NCBI GenBank assembly: GCA_017474045.1
Contig: JAFUHX010000080.1
Coordinates: forward strand, 1 to 52,300
Length of the DNA stretch: 52,300 nucleotides
Direction: 5' to 3'
DNA from: Clostridia bacterium
GTDB lineage: Bacteria > Bacillota > Clostridia > Oscillospirales > Acutalibacteraceae
In this document: piece by piece, positions 26,504-34,986 of the stretch
How positions within the stretch are numbered: position 1 is the stretch's first letter
Layout of the letters: each line of letters begins with the position of its first letter
Translations under genes and position numbers: made by a program
Notes under the pieces: model-generated
Seen by the model: the letters and a program-made list of their open reading frames with translations, nothing else
The model's database searches: none
Told to the model about the DNA's origin: nothing

Positions 26504-27904
26504 TTAAGCTCTATGCCACTTAACACCCTGAGGAGTGTCTTCAAGAATAATTCCCTGAGCTTTAAGTTCATCGCGGATTCTATCTGCTTCAGCCCAGTTT
26601 CTTTCTTTTCTTGCGTTGTTTCTTGCCTCAATAAGAGCTTCAATTTCATCGTCAAGACTGCCCTTTGTTTCTCTGTTATAAAGGAGGCCGAGAACACCGG
26701 TTAATTCATCAAAAATTTTGATTGCATATTCAACAAGTGCCTTTGAGGAAACACCGTCGTTAACATTTGTGTTTATATCTCTGACAAGCTCAAACACGCT
26801 GCCGATTGCGTCAGCTGTGTTAAGATCATCTTCCATAGCGTTAATAAAGTCAGCTTTTCTTTTATCTATTAATTCAATTACTTCAGCGTCGTTTTCACCG
26901 GCTTCATCCTTTGCATTTTTAAGGGCAAAATCAAGATTATCACGGCAGGTATAAAGACGTTCAAGTGAAGCCTTGCATTGCTCAATGGCATCAAAGCTAT
27001 AGTTAATGGGGCTTCTGTATTGGCAGGAAATCATGAGAAAACGAATGGGTTCATAGCCAAACTGTTCAGCAACATCGCGAACGGTAAAGAAGTTTCCGAG
27101 AGATTTAGACATTTTTACCTTGTCAACGGTAATAAAGCCGTTATGCATCCAATAGCGAGAGAAAGGAACACCGTTACAACACTCGCTTTGTGCAATTTCA
27201 TTTTCGTGGTGGGGGAAAATAAGATCCTGTCCGCCGCAATGAATATCAATTGTTTCGCCGAGGAATTTTCTGACCATGGCAGAACACTCAATGTGCCAAC
27301 CGGGTCTTCCATGACCCCAGGGAGACTCCCAATAGGGTTCGCCGGGCTTTGCACTCTTCCAGAGAGCAAAATCCATGGGTTCTTTTTTTACTTCGCCAAC
27401 GTTTATTCTGGCACCGGCTTCAAGATCTTCAAGCGGCTGATGAGACAGCTTGCCGTATTGAGAAAACTTTTTAGTGCTGAAATATACATCTCCGCCAACC
27501 TCATAGGCAAAGCCCTTTTCAACAAGATCAGAAACGATTTTAATAATTTCATCCATTGTTTCTGTTGCTTTTGGATGGTTTGTGGCTTCTCTGATATTCA
27601 TTCCCTTGCTGTCTTTCCAGAACTCTTCAATATATTTTTCAGAAATATCTTTGAAGGTTACCCCTTCTTCATTTGCGCGGCGAATGATCTTATCGTCAAT
27701 ATCAGTAAAATTCTGAACAAAAATTACGTTGTTGCCGCGATATTCAAGATAGCGACGAAGAACATCAAAAACACAAAGAGGTCTTGCGTTACCGATATGA
27801 ATAAAATTATAAACGGTGGGACCGCAGGCATAAATTTTAAACTCTCCCTCTTTAATGGGAATGAGCTCTTCTTTTTGTCTTGTTAATGTGTTAAAAATTT
27901 TCAT
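26504..27904 (-). CDS. cysS: Cysteinyl-tRNA synthetase
   Basis: Charges tRNA-Cys. It is 466 aa, normal length. It has YACGPTVYNFIHIGNARP, holding the zinc Cys and the HIGH-type HIGN motif; CSAMV and GGQDLIFPHHENE for the zinc site; and KMSKS in VKMSKSLGNF. Last gene of the pgsA-cysE-cysS group behind a cysteine T-box, which is the expected regulation for this enzyme. The start follows GAGAGGAA. Confidence 0.97.
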   Translation of the reverse strand: MKIFNTLTRQKEELIPIKEGEFKIYACGPTVYNFIHIGNARPLCVFDVLRRYLEYRGNNVIFVQNFTDIDDKIIRRANEEGVTFKDISEKYIEEFWKDSKGMNIREATNHPKATETMDEIIKIVSDLVEKGFAYEVGGDVYFSTKKFSQYGKLSHQPLEDLEAGARINVGEVKKEPMDFALWKSAKPGEPYWESPWGHGRPGWHIECSAMVRKFLGETIDIHCGGQDLIFPHHENEIAQSECCNGVPFSRYWMHNGFITVDKVKMSKSLGNFFTVRDVAEQFGYEPIRFLMISCQYRSPINYSFDAIEQCKASLERLYTCRDNLDFALKNAKDEAGENDAEVIELIDKRKADFINAMEDDLNTADAIGSVFELVRDINTNVNDGVSSKALVEYAIKIFDELTGVLGLLYNRETKGSLDDEIEALIEARNNARKERNWAEADRIRDELKAQGIILEDTPQGVKWHRA

Positions 27905-27921
27905 GATTAATTCCTCTCTTT

Positions 27922-28575
27922 TTAATTATTGGATTTAGTTGTTTCGTTTTTCATTTCTTCAAGTGTTTTTTCAAGAATTGAAACCTTGTGACGCAAAGCG
28001 CAAAGCTCCTGAGCGACCGGATCGGGAATATGAACCTGGTCGAGAAGTTCCATTTTTCTGCCCTTTTGTCTGACTATCATTGCCGGAACGCCGACAGCAG
28101 TTGAGTCGGGAGGAATTTCGTTTAAAACAACAGCTCCCGCTGCAACCTTTGAGTTATCACCGACTTTAAACGGTCCGAGTATTTTAGCTCCGCTTCCCAC
28201 AAGAACATTGTTTCCTAATGTGGGATGGCGTTTCCCGCTGTCTTTACCTGTACCGCCAAGGGTTACACCTTGATAAATCGTGCAATCATCGCCGATTATG
28301 GCTGTTTCACCAATAACAACGCCTGTTCCGTGGTCGATAAAAAACCTCTTTCCGATCTGAGCGCCGGGGTGAATTTCAATATTTGTTTTTCTGACACATC
28401 TTTGTGATATTGCTCTGGCAATAAAAAACATTTTGTGGTTATAAAACCAATGGGCTTTTCTATATGACCTGACAGCCTTAAAGCCGGGGTAAAGAAAAAT
28501 TATTTCAATAGCGCTTTTTGCCGCAGGGTCACGATCTTTTACACATTGAATATCTTCAAAAAAGCGTTTAAGCAT
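27922..28575 (-). CDS. cysE: Serine O-acetyltransferase
   Basis: Makes O-acetylserine, the cysteine precursor. A 217-aa left-handed beta-helix enzyme with hexapeptide repeats and the motifs IHPGAQIGKRFFIDHGTGVVIGE (split: IHPGAQIGK, FFIDHGTGVV), GVTLGGTGKD and KVAAGAVV. Start ATG follows GAGGTGATTT. It lies 17 nt upstream of cysS and 13 nt downstream of pgsA. The cysteine T-box upstream fits its role. Confidence 0.95.
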   Translation of the reverse strand: MLKRFFEDIQCVKDRDPAAKSAIEIIFLYPGFKAVRSYRKAHWFYNHKMFFIARAISQRCVRKTNIEIHPGAQIGKRFFIDHGTGVVIGETAIIGDDCTIYQGVTLGGTGKDSGKRHPTLGNNVLVGSGAKILGPFKVGDNSKVAAGAVVLNEIPPDSTAVGVPAMIVRQKGRKMELLDQVHIPDPVAQELCALRHKVSILEKTLEEMKNETTKSNN

Positions 28576-28588
28576 TAAATCACCTCAA

Positions 28589-29158
28589 TTATTTCTTGAA
28601 ATCAATAAGCTTTCTGCTGTCTATGAGATATTTTATTCCGGAAATTACGGTTAAAAAGGCAACAATCCACATTAGAATGTTTGAAATTGTTTCAGCCTCT
28701 AAAACAAAGCCCTCCGGCACGCCAAATTGCATTATAAGCATTATTAAAACAGTGAAAACCATTTGGCAAACAGTCTTTGCCTTGCCCCATATTCCGGCGG
28801 CAATTACAACATTCTGATCTATTGCTACCATTCTTAGTGAGGTTATTATAAACTCTCTTGACATTACAATCATTATTACCCAGATACTGCACATATCATA
28901 CTTCAAAAAAGCCAGAAGAGCCGCAAGGAAAAGCATTTTGTCACCAACAGGGTCACAAAGCTTTCCGAAAACAGTAATCTGATCATATTTTCTGGCAAGC
29001 TTTCCGTCAAAAAAATCTGTCAGAGAAGCCAGAGCAAAAACAATGGTTGCCCAAAGAAAATGATTTTTAAAATCAATGAGCATAAGCAAAAGATATATTG
29101 GCGCAATTATCATTCTGGAAAGCGTAAGCTTATTTGGTAAATTCATTTTTTTAAGCAT
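28589..29158 (-). CDS. pgsA: CDP-diacylglycerol--glycerol-3-phosphate 3-phosphatidyltransferase
   Basis: Makes phosphatidylglycerol-phosphate, the entry to anionic phospholipids, in the membrane. It has several hydrophobic helices and the CDP-alcohol phosphotransferase motif DGxxARx8GxxxDxxxD (DGKLAR, then GKLCDPVGD). The start is the ATG at 29156-29158, 7 nt after AAAGGA. It is 189 aa, normal length. It is the first gene downstream of the cysteine T-box, with cysE and cysS behind it, an unexpected position for a lipid gene. Confidence 0.92.
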   Translation of the reverse strand: MLKKMNLPNKLTLSRMIIAPIYLLLMLIDFKNHFLWATIVFALASLTDFFDGKLARKYDQITVFGKLCDPVGDKMLFLAALLAFLKYDMCSIWVIMIVMSREFIITSLRMVAIDQNVVIAAGIWGKAKTVCQMVFTVLIMLIMQFGVPEGFVLEAETISNILMWIVAFLTVISGIKYLIDSRKLIDFKK

Positions 29159-29174
29159 ATAAAAATCCTTTCTT

Positions 29175-29450
29175 TTGAAAAATAACGAACGCCTCCATTG
29201 CCAAAAAGGCAACAGAGGCGTTTAAACGCGGTTCCACTCTGATTTATTACTCATTACCGTTAACGCAGGGAACGCCCTTTGATACTTGCTTTATTATTTA
29301 AACAAAGCTTTCCCATCGGGTGCTGACGGGTGCATTTCATCGAAGATTCTTACAGGGCACTTTCACCTGACTGCCCCTCTCTGAGAAAGAAAAGAACGAT
29401 TACTCTCCCGCTGTTTCGGCAAAGCCGTTTTTCGCATTTAATGTTTTCTT
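29175..29450 (-). ncRNA. T-box leader, cysteine-specific, upstream of pgsA-cysE-cysS
   Basis: The minus-strand leader has Stem I with base pairs CGGG/CCCG enclosing a specifier loop: AGAGTA on the 5' side and GAAATGCA on the 3' side, capped by ATCG/CGAT. The specifier is TGC (29332-29334), a Cys codon. A distal arm with AGAGAGGGGCAG and GGTGAAAGTGCCC follows the T-box Stem I pattern. The T-box sequence AGAGTGGAACCGCG lies at 29227-29240, followed by a terminator. Uncharged tRNA-Cys should stabilise the antiterminator and allow transcription of the three genes. Confidence 0.92.
29188..29222 (-). terminator. T-box-controlled terminator before pgsA
   Basis: A 15-bp stem, arms AACGCCTCTGTTGCC and GGCAATGGAGGCGTT, with a 5-nt loop, then CGTTATTTTT on the minus strand. 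It is just past the T-box sequence. Confidence 0.85.
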
Positions 29451-29455
29451 CGATT

Positions 29456-29484
29456 ATTATATACACAACTTCAAATTTTGTCAA
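29456..29484 (-). promoter_or_regulatory. Promoter of the T-box transcript
   Basis: Minus strand TTGACA (29479-29484), 17 bp, TATAAT (29456-29461): full consensus in both boxes. The -35 hexamer contains the TGA stop (29481-29483) of the HD-domain gene upstream. Confidence 0.85.
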
Positions 29485-30026
29485 CCTTCACTCAGGCAAT
29501 ATAAAAAGCAAAATTCGCTGAGAAACTCTTTTTCAACAGTTTCAAATCCACAAAATGTTGTGTTAAGCTCAATATTAATTTCAAAATCACCGTCAGAGAC
29601 TTCATGGTTCATTATTTTTTTAAATTCATGATAAAGCATACTGTTATCGATATCATCAATTTTCTTTTGCTCTTCCTCATCGGGAAGCCTGCCTAAAAAC
29701 TTTGTGTAAATTGTGTTCTGAAGCCTTTTTTCAATAGGCAGATATTCTTTCAGTCTTTCTTTAACCGGTCTTGTTATGTCGGAAATATATGCTTCGCTGG
29801 CGTCATGAAGAAGACAGAAAAGCTGAACATCTTTACTGTAGCCTCTTGCCGCCGCTTCTTTTGCACAAGCAAGGCTATGCTGACCGACGCTATAAAAGGT
29901 CGGAAACTGACCGCCGCTTCGGCAAAGCAAAGAAAGAGCATGAGCAATATCTTCAATGGCGATATCTGAAGGTGAAGCCTCGCCGGGATCCATTCTTTTT
30001 CTCGTGTAGGTTATAATTTTTCCCAA
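29481..30026 (-). CDS. HD-domain phosphohydrolase
   Basis: A 181-aa metal-dependent HD protein. The HD core is visible as an early His (SVGQHSL), the HD pair in CLLHDASEAYISDI, and a later Asp (KKIDDIDNSMLYHEF). The pattern resembles YfbR-like 5'-nucleotidases and related HD hydrolases; the substrate is not known. The start is TTG (30024-30026), 19 nt past the rimO stop, with a weak GGTG site. It is last in the recA-recX-rimO run. Confidence 0.75.
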   Translation of the reverse strand: MGKIITYTRKRMDPGEASPSDIAIEDIAHALSLLCRSGGQFPTFYSVGQHSLACAKEAAARGYSKDVQLFCLLHDASEAYISDITRPVKERLKEYLPIEKRLQNTIYTKFLGRLPDEEEQKKIDDIDNSMLYHEFKKIMNHEVSDGDFEINIELNTTFCGFETVEKEFLSEFCFLYCLSEG

Positions 30027-30045
30027 AATAACACCGTCTTTCAGA

Positions 30046-31371
30046 TTATAATATTATTTCACCAACAAGATCGCAATTATCAACAGCAATAATTCTCACC
30101 TTAACAAAGGTTCCGGGTAATAGCTCTTCTTCGCCGGAAATTATTACGCGGCTGTCAATTTCTGCGCAATCCATATAGGTTCTTCCATAGCAAAGCATAT
30201 CGCTTTCATCATAGCCTTCAACCAGAACTTCAAAGGTCTTTCCGATTTTTGCCTCTTGTTTGCGTGAAAATATTTCATATTGCTGCTGCATTATAATTTC
30301 AGCTCGGTGGTTTTTAACTTCTTCATCAATCTGATCTTCAAAATCAGCAGCAGGCGTTCCCTCCTCGGCAGAATAAACAAAGCAACCGAGACGGTCAAAT
30401 TCAGCTTCGTTGACAAAGCGTGAAAGAGTTTCAAAATTTTCTTCTGTTTCTCCCGGGAAGCCTGCAATCATAGTTGTTCTGATTACTACATCGGGAATTT
30501 TTTCTCTGAGCTTTTTAATCAGAGAAAGAAGCTCATCTTCTCCACCGGGACGTCTCATTCTGCGAAGCACCTGTTTATCGGCGTGTTGCAAGGGGAGATC
30601 AATATATTTACAGATTTTTTCTTCCTTTGCAATTATTTCAATAAGCTCATCTGTGAGAGAATCAGGATAGCAATAAAGAAGCCTGATCCATTTTATGCCG
30701 TCAATTCTGCAAAGTTTACCGAGAAGCTCAGATAAAGCAAGTTTTTTATATAAATCCTTTCCGTATTTGGTAACATCCTGAGCAACAATAACAATTTCTT
30801 TAACTCCGCTTGCAGCAAGAGCTTTCGCTTCTTCAACAATACTTTCCATCGGTCTGCTTCTGAAATTTCCTCTGATATAAGGAATTGCACAATAGGAGCA
30901 ACGGTTTGAGCATCCCTCGGCAATTTTCAAATAAGCCATATAGGAAGGCGTTGAAAGAAGTCTGTCTCCCTCAAGGGGAAGGCAATATTCATCAGGATAA
31001 ATTCCAAATTTTTCGTTTGATAAAACGCGCTCTATTACAGAAACAATATCGCCATTTGCGCCGATTCCCACAACAGCATCAACCTCCGGAAGCTGTGTCA
31101 AAACCTCATCCTGAAATCTTTGGGCAAGACAGCCTGTTACAACTATTTTCTTAACCTTGCCTTCTTTTTTCATTTCTCCAACGGTCAGAATTGTTTCAAT
31201 CGCCTCAGTTTTAGCATCATCAATAAAACCGCAAGTGTTGATTATTACGCAATCGGCACCCTCAACCTCACCGATTATTTCATATCCTGCATTTTTAAGC
31301 TTAGCCAGAATCAATTCTGCGTCAACCTGATTCTTAGGACATCCTAAAGAAATTAAGCCAATTTTTTTCAT
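30046..31371 (-). CDS. rimO: Ribosomal protein S12 methylthiotransferase
   Basis: A radical-SAM enzyme that methylthiolates an Asp of ribosomal protein S12. The N-terminal UPF0004 domain has SLGCPKNQVDAE, NTCGFIDDA and TGCLAQR (three Cys of the auxiliary cluster). The radical-SAM motif is CSNRCSYCAIPYIRG, and a TRAM domain forms the C-terminus. The CPKNQVD form and FIDDAK distinguish RimO from MiaB. It is 441 aa, normal. The start follows AAAGGAAA. Confidence 0.95.
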   Translation of the reverse strand: MKKIGLISLGCPKNQVDAELILAKLKNAGYEIIGEVEGADCVIINTCGFIDDAKTEAIETILTVGEMKKEGKVKKIVVTGCLAQRFQDEVLTQLPEVDAVVGIGANGDIVSVIERVLSNEKFGIYPDEYCLPLEGDRLLSTPSYMAYLKIAEGCSNRCSYCAIPYIRGNFRSRPMESIVEEAKALAASGVKEIVIVAQDVTKYGKDLYKKLALSELLGKLCRIDGIKWIRLLYCYPDSLTDELIEIIAKEEKICKYIDLPLQHADKQVLRRMRRPGGEDELLSLIKKLREKIPDVVIRTTMIAGFPGETEENFETLSRFVNEAEFDRLGCFVYSAEEGTPAADFEDQIDEEVKNHRAEIIMQQQYEIFSRKQEAKIGKTFEVLVEGYDESDMLCYGRTYMDCAEIDSRVIISGEEELLPGTFVKVRIIAVDNCDLVGEIIL

Positions 31372-31386
31372 TTTAATTTCCTTTCA

Positions 31387-32013
31387 TTAATCAATAAAAT
31401 CATCGGTTTCTTCAAGCTTTATTTTAACAACATTCAATGCTTCTTTAATTTCACTATAGCTATATCCCATTCTCAAAAGTGCATTGACAGTTTTTTTAAC
31501 ACCCTTTTCAGAATCAAGATTACGGAAATATTTTTTCTCAATAACAGAAACGAGACTTTCGCTGTCAAATTCAATTTCTTCAAGAACGCTGTCAATTATA
31601 TCGCGACTGACACCTTTTTTATAAAGCTCTTGTTTAATTCGGCTTTTGCCGTATTTTTTTAGTCTTGCCAGCTCACCGGAAAACATTTTTGCAAAGCGAT
31701 AGTCATCAACATAGACATATTCTTCAAGCTTTTCAACCGCCTCTTCTGCGCCTTCTGAAAAACCTTTCTGACGAAGCTTTGTCAGAAGCTCACCTTTTGA
31801 ATGGTCTCTTCTTGAAAGAAGCTCAACAGCTTTGTTAAAAGCACGACGAGAGCTGACCGCATCTTCAAGGGCAGCCAGCTCTGTTTCGCTGATATTCATA
31901 TTTTCAAAGTATCCGCCGGCGGCAATAAAATCGCTGTCAACAGTCATTTTGTATTCACCGTCAACATGAATGTGAATTTTATTGCCCCTGCCTTGTTTGA
32001 AATTAAGCTTCAT
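31387..32013 (-). CDS. recX: RecA regulator RecX
   Basis: A 208-aa RecX-family protein, made of three-helix repeats: SKGELLTKLRQKGF, DYRFAKMFSGEL, GKSRIKQELYKKGV and the last repeat near VNALLRMGYSYSEIKEAL. RecX binds and restrains RecA filaments. Its ATG overlaps the recA stop (TAATG), so the two are translationally coupled and share the recA promoter and its LexA-type site. Confidence 0.92.
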   Translation of the reverse strand: MKLNFKQGRGNKIHIHVDGEYKMTVDSDFIAAGGYFENMNISETELAALEDAVSSRRAFNKAVELLSRRDHSKGELLTKLRQKGFSEGAEEAVEKLEEYVYVDDYRFAKMFSGELARLKKYGKSRIKQELYKKGVSRDIIDSVLEEIEFDSESLVSVIEKKYFRNLDSEKGVKKTVNALLRMGYSYSEIKEALNVVKIKLEETDDFID

Positions 32014-33122
32014 TAGTCGTCGTCTTCAACAGCAATATCAATTTTAGCTCTTGCACTTCCGGCTTTGACTGCGGGAGCCTTAGCCTTAGGAGCCTTTTCT
32101 TCTTTAGGCTCAGCGCCGCCGTTTTTTTTGTTAACTGCATCAAAAATTTTTCTTTCAATTTCAGCAGCGAGATCGGGCTCTTTTTCGAAAAGGAACTTAA
32201 CATTCTCTCTTCCCTGACCCAAACGGGTTTCACCATAAGAGAACCATGCACCGCTTTTGTTTATTATTCCGAACTCAACGCCAAGATCAACAAGCTCACC
32301 AACTCTGGAAATACCTGTTCCGTACATAACATCAAAATAGGCCTCTTTAAACGGAGGAGCAACCTTGTTTTTAACAACCTTAGCCTTTGTTCTGGTTCCG
32401 ATAAGCTCGCCGCCCATACCTTTGATAAGCTCAGACTTTCTGACTTCAATTCTTATGGAAGAATAGAATTTGAGAGCGCGTCCGCCGGTAGTTACCTCGG
32501 GATTGCCATAGATAACACCGACTTTTTCTCTGAGCTGATTGATGAAAATTACAAGAGTGTTTGACTTGGCAACAACACTTATAAGCTTTCTCAGTGCCTG
32601 AGACATAAGTCTTGCGTGAAGACCAACGTGACTGTCGCCCATTTCTCCTTCGATTTCGGCGCGGGGAACAAGAGCAGCAACAGAGTCAACAACAATTATA
32701 TCAAGAGCTCCGCTTCGTGCAAGAGCTTCTGTTATTGAAAGAGCATCTTCGCCATTATCAGGCTGAGAAACCAAAAGAGAATCAACATCAACACCCAATG
32801 CCTTAGAATAAACAGGGTCAAGAGCGTGTTCGGCGTCAATAAAAGCAGCTTCGCCGCCCGCCTTCTGAGCCTCAGCAATACAATGAAGGGCAAGAGTTGT
32901 TTTACCTGAAGATTCAGGACCATAAATTTCAACAATTCTTCCCTTTGGAAGTCCGCCCACACCTGTTGCAACGTCAAGAGCAACTGAACCGGTATGAATA
33001 GCTTCAACATTCATAGCCGTATTCTGACCTAAACGCATTACAGCACCTTTGCCATATTGCTTTTCAATCTGAGCAAGGGCTGTTGCCAATGCTGAATTTT
33101 TATCTGTCATTTTATCTGTCAT
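32013..33122 (-). CDS. recA: Recombinase RecA
   Basis: The recombination and SOS-sensing ATPase. Walker A GPESSGKT is at residues 68-75; [15 protein letters not shown] is the Walker B region; [12 protein letters not shown] and NKVAPPFK are conserved RecA blocks. The acidic tail (IAVEDDD) is typical, after an Ala/Lys-rich stretch. It is 369 aa. The first of two ATGs is chosen, 7 nt after GGAGG; a second start (MTDKNSA) lies four codons in, in a direct MTDK repeat. Confidence 0.98.
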   Translation of the reverse strand: MTDKMTDKNSALATALAQIEKQYGKGAVMRLGQNTAMNVEAIHTGSVALDVATGVGGLPKGRIVEIYGPESSGKTTLALHCIAEAQKAGGEAAFIDAEHALDPVYSKALGVDVDSLLVSQPDNGEDALSITEALARSGALDIIVVDSVAALVPRAEIEGEMGDSHVGLHARLMSQALRKLISVVAKSNTLVIFINQLREKVGVIYGNPEVTTGGRALKFYSSIRIEVRKSELIKGMGGELIGTRTKAKVVKNKVAPPFKEAYFDVMYGTGISRVGELVDLGVEFGIINKSGAWFSYGETRLGQGRENVKFLFEKEPDLAAEIERKIFDAVNKKNGGAEPKEEKAPKAKAPAVKAGSARAKIDIAVEDDD

Positions 33123-33137
33123 GAGAATTCCTCCGTT

Positions 33138-33151
33138 CGCACATTTGTTCG
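33138..33151. promoter_or_regulatory. LexA (SOS) box in the recA leader
   Basis: Minus strand CGAACAAATGTGCG, matching the Firmicutes box CGAACNNNNGTTCG at all but one position. It lies just downstream of the predicted recA start site and immediately before the ribosome binding site, so LexA there would block elongation or initiation. Confidence 0.75.
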
Positions 33152-33160
33152 ACTGTTGTT

Positions 33161-33189
33161 ATTATATATTATTAAAACTAAAAAATCAA
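33161..33189 (-). promoter_or_regulatory. Promoter of recA
   Basis: Minus strand TTGATT (33184-33189), 17 bp, TATAAT (33161-33166). The LexA-type box is 10 bp downstream of the -10. Confidence 0.8.
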
Positions 33190-33291
33190 CCGTTTTTTTA
33201 AAAAACTTTAGTTAAGTACGCTATTATGTACTTTACCTTCATTCTCAGAGCATTATTTATTATTTAATTCGGTTTTTAAGCCTTTGTTGAC

Positions 33292-33320
33292 TTGACAAAA
33301 AATCAATTTAAGGTTAAAAT
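33292..33320 (+). promoter_or_regulatory. rpmB upstream promoter (P1)
   Basis: TTGACA (33292-33297), 17 bp, TAAAAT (33315-33320). It lies 71 nt upstream of a second promoter for the same gene. The rest of the 33190-33290 gap shows no gene. Confidence 0.65.
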
Positions 33321-33362
33321 TAAAAAAACTCAGCAAAAGAAGAAAGTTTTTTTAAAAAACAC

Positions 33363-33391
33363 TTGCAATTTGTGAAGTTATCTGTTAAAAT
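33363..33391 (+). promoter_or_regulatory. rpmB proximal promoter (P2)
   Basis: TTGCAA (33363-33368), 17 bp, TAAAAT (33386-33391), 42 nt before the ATG. Confidence 0.65.
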
Positions 33392-33433
33392 ATCATCTGC
33401 TTATGTACAATAAAGTTTAAGGAGGTGCTGAAA

Positions 33434-33622
33434 ATGGCAAAATGTGAATTTTGCGGTAAAGATGTTGCTTTCGGCATTAAAGTATCACACTCACACAGAC
33501 GTTCAAACAGAACATGGAAACCTAACGTAAAACGTGTTAAGGCTATCGTAAACGGCTCACCCAAGAGAGTTTATGCTTGCACTCGTTGCCTTCGTTCAGG
33601 TAAGGTTACCCGTGCCGTTTAA
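33434..33622 (+). CDS. rpmB: 50S ribosomal protein L28
   Basis: A 62-aa basic large-subunit protein. It reads MAKCEFCGKDVAFG, then SHSHRRSNRTWKPN and YACTRCLRSGKV, so both CxxC pairs of the zinc-binding form of L28 are kept. The start ATG (33434) is behind AAGGAGGT; an in-frame GTG inside that binding site is rejected. It has tandem promoters and a strong terminator, as for a monocistronic ribosomal protein gene. Confidence 0.97.
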   Translation: MAKCEFCGKDVAFGIKVSHSHRRSNRTWKPNVKRVKAIVNGSPKRVYACTRCLRSGKVTRAV

Positions 33623-33644
33623 TCTTTAAAAACCGTATATCCCT

Positions 33645-33673
33645 GAGCTTTCTTAACAGAAAGCTCTTTTTTT
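33645..33673 (+). terminator. Terminator after rpmB
   Basis: Stem GAGCTTTC/GAAAGCTC with a 6-nt loop and seven T. Confidence 0.9.
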
Positions 33674-33674
33674 G

Positions 33675-33703
33675 TTGAAAAAAATTTCGTTTCGTTATAT
33701 AAT
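33675..33703 (+). promoter_or_regulatory. Promoter of the glycerophosphotransferase gene
   Basis: TTGAAA (33675-33680), 17 bp, TATAAT (33698-33703), beginning directly after the rpmB terminator. Confidence 0.7.
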
Positions 33704-33727
33704 AATTTAACATAAGGCGGTGATATT

Positions 33728-34966
33728 TTGAAAAAAACTTTAATAGACTTATTTAACAAGCTTTGCCGAAAAATTCCCGGAAAAAGATTTTTGAAAACAA
33801 TGTTTGATAACTTTCAGTTCTTCTTTTTGTGGCGGCTTGTTTTTAATTTATATAAGCTTAAAAAGATTGATGAAAAGCTTCTTTTGTTTGTTGCTGACTC
33901 CGACACCGAGGTTCCCGTTGAATATAAATCTCTTTTTCAGAAAGCTGAAAAAGAAGGCTACAAGTGTGTTTGCATTTTTAAATTCAAGTCAGGAAACAGT
34001 GTTACGGCAAAAAATATTATTAACAAATTCAAATCAGACCTTAAGTTTCAGAAATATTTCGCCGTTGCTAAAACCACCTTTTTAAGAGAGTATTATCTTC
34101 CCGCCTACGCCAATAAGCCGAGGAAAAACACAAACCTCGTTCAGCTGTGGCATGGCTGCGGTGCTTTCAAAAAATTCAGCTATTCAACAAAAGACACCGA
34201 TTGGGGTCTTGAATCAGCGCTTTTTGAAAAATACCGTGTTCACAAAAACTATACGCATATTCTTGTTTCATCTGAACACATTATTGAGCAATATTCCGAA
34301 GCCTTTTCTGCTGATGAAAAAAACATCTATCCCTGGGGAGTTCCCAGAACTGATGTTTATTTTGACCACAATTTCGTAAAAAAACAAAAGGATATTCTTA
34401 TTGAGCGTTTCCCCACTCTTTCAGGAAGAAAAATTATTCTTTGGGCTCCCACCTTCAGAGGCAACAATCTTGACAAATCATATAATGACAAAGCGATTGA
34501 TTTTATTAAGCTTTGTTCCGCGATCTCTGATGACACGGCTTTTTTAATCAAGCTTCACCCCAGAGCTGCCAAAGGCTTGGTTTTTTCAGCCGAAGAGCAG
34601 GAAGCCATGAAAAACAAGGTTTTTAACATTTCAAATGATGTCAGCATTGAAACAGCTCTTTGCAGCGCAGATATTGTTATTACAGATTATTCATCATTAA
34701 TTTTTGAGTATGCTCTTCTTTCAAGACCGATGATTTTTTTCGCTTATGACCTCGAAAAATATAACTGCGAAAGAAGTTTTTATTTTGACTATGAAAGCTT
34801 TATTCCCGGAAAAATTGCAAAAAACACAGATGAGCTTATTGATTGCATTTTTAACGCTGAAAAAGATTTCAACAAAGAAAAAAACGACGCTTTCCTTAAA
34901 AAATTCATGTCTGCCTGCGACGGAAAAAGCACAGAAAGAATTTTTGAGCGCCTGATTAAAAACTAA
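33728..34966 (+). CDS. CDP-glycerol:glycerophosphate glycerophosphotransferase family protein (TagB/TagF-like)
   Basis: A 412-aa GT-B type transferase related to teichoic-acid polymerases, which add glycerol-phosphate units from CDP-glycerol at the inner membrane face. It has LWHGCGAFKK (L140 to K149), ILWAPTFRGN, LHPRA, and DIVITDYSSLIFEYALLSRP (the acceptor/donor pocket with the conserved Ser-Ser). It begins with a basic amphipathic stretch that may hold it on the membrane. The start is TTG behind AAGGCGGTGAT. It is followed 20 nt later by an unknown gene, and no tagD or tagO is visible here. The polymer made is unknown. Confidence 0.82.
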   Translation: MKKTLIDLFNKLCRKIPGKRFLKTMFDNFQFFFLWRLVFNLYKLKKIDEKLLLFVADSDTEVPVEYKSLFQKAEKEGYKCVCIFKFKSGNSVTAKNIINKFKSDLKFQKYFAVAKTTFLREYYLPAYANKPRKNTNLVQLWHGCGAFKKFSYSTKDTDWGLESALFEKYRVHKNYTHILVSSEHIIEQYSEAFSADEKNIYPWGVPRTDVYFDHNFVKKQKDILIERFPTLSGRKIILWAPTFRGNNLDKSYNDKAIDFIKLCSAISDDTAFLIKLHPRAAKGLVFSAEEQEAMKNKVFNISNDVSIETALCSADIVITDYSSLIFEYALLSRPMIFFAYDLEKYNCERSFYFDYESFIPGKIAKNTDELIDCIFNAEKDFNKEKNDAFLKKFMSACDGKSTERIFERLIKN

Positions 34967-34986
34967 AACTGAAAAAAGGTGATTTC

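Noticed and set aside
26978-27886. A 302-codon plus-strand frame opposite cysS
   Set aside because: Long antisense frames are common opposite biased, stop-poor genes; cysS is complete with its catalytic motifs, and the plus frame has no binding site or known motif.
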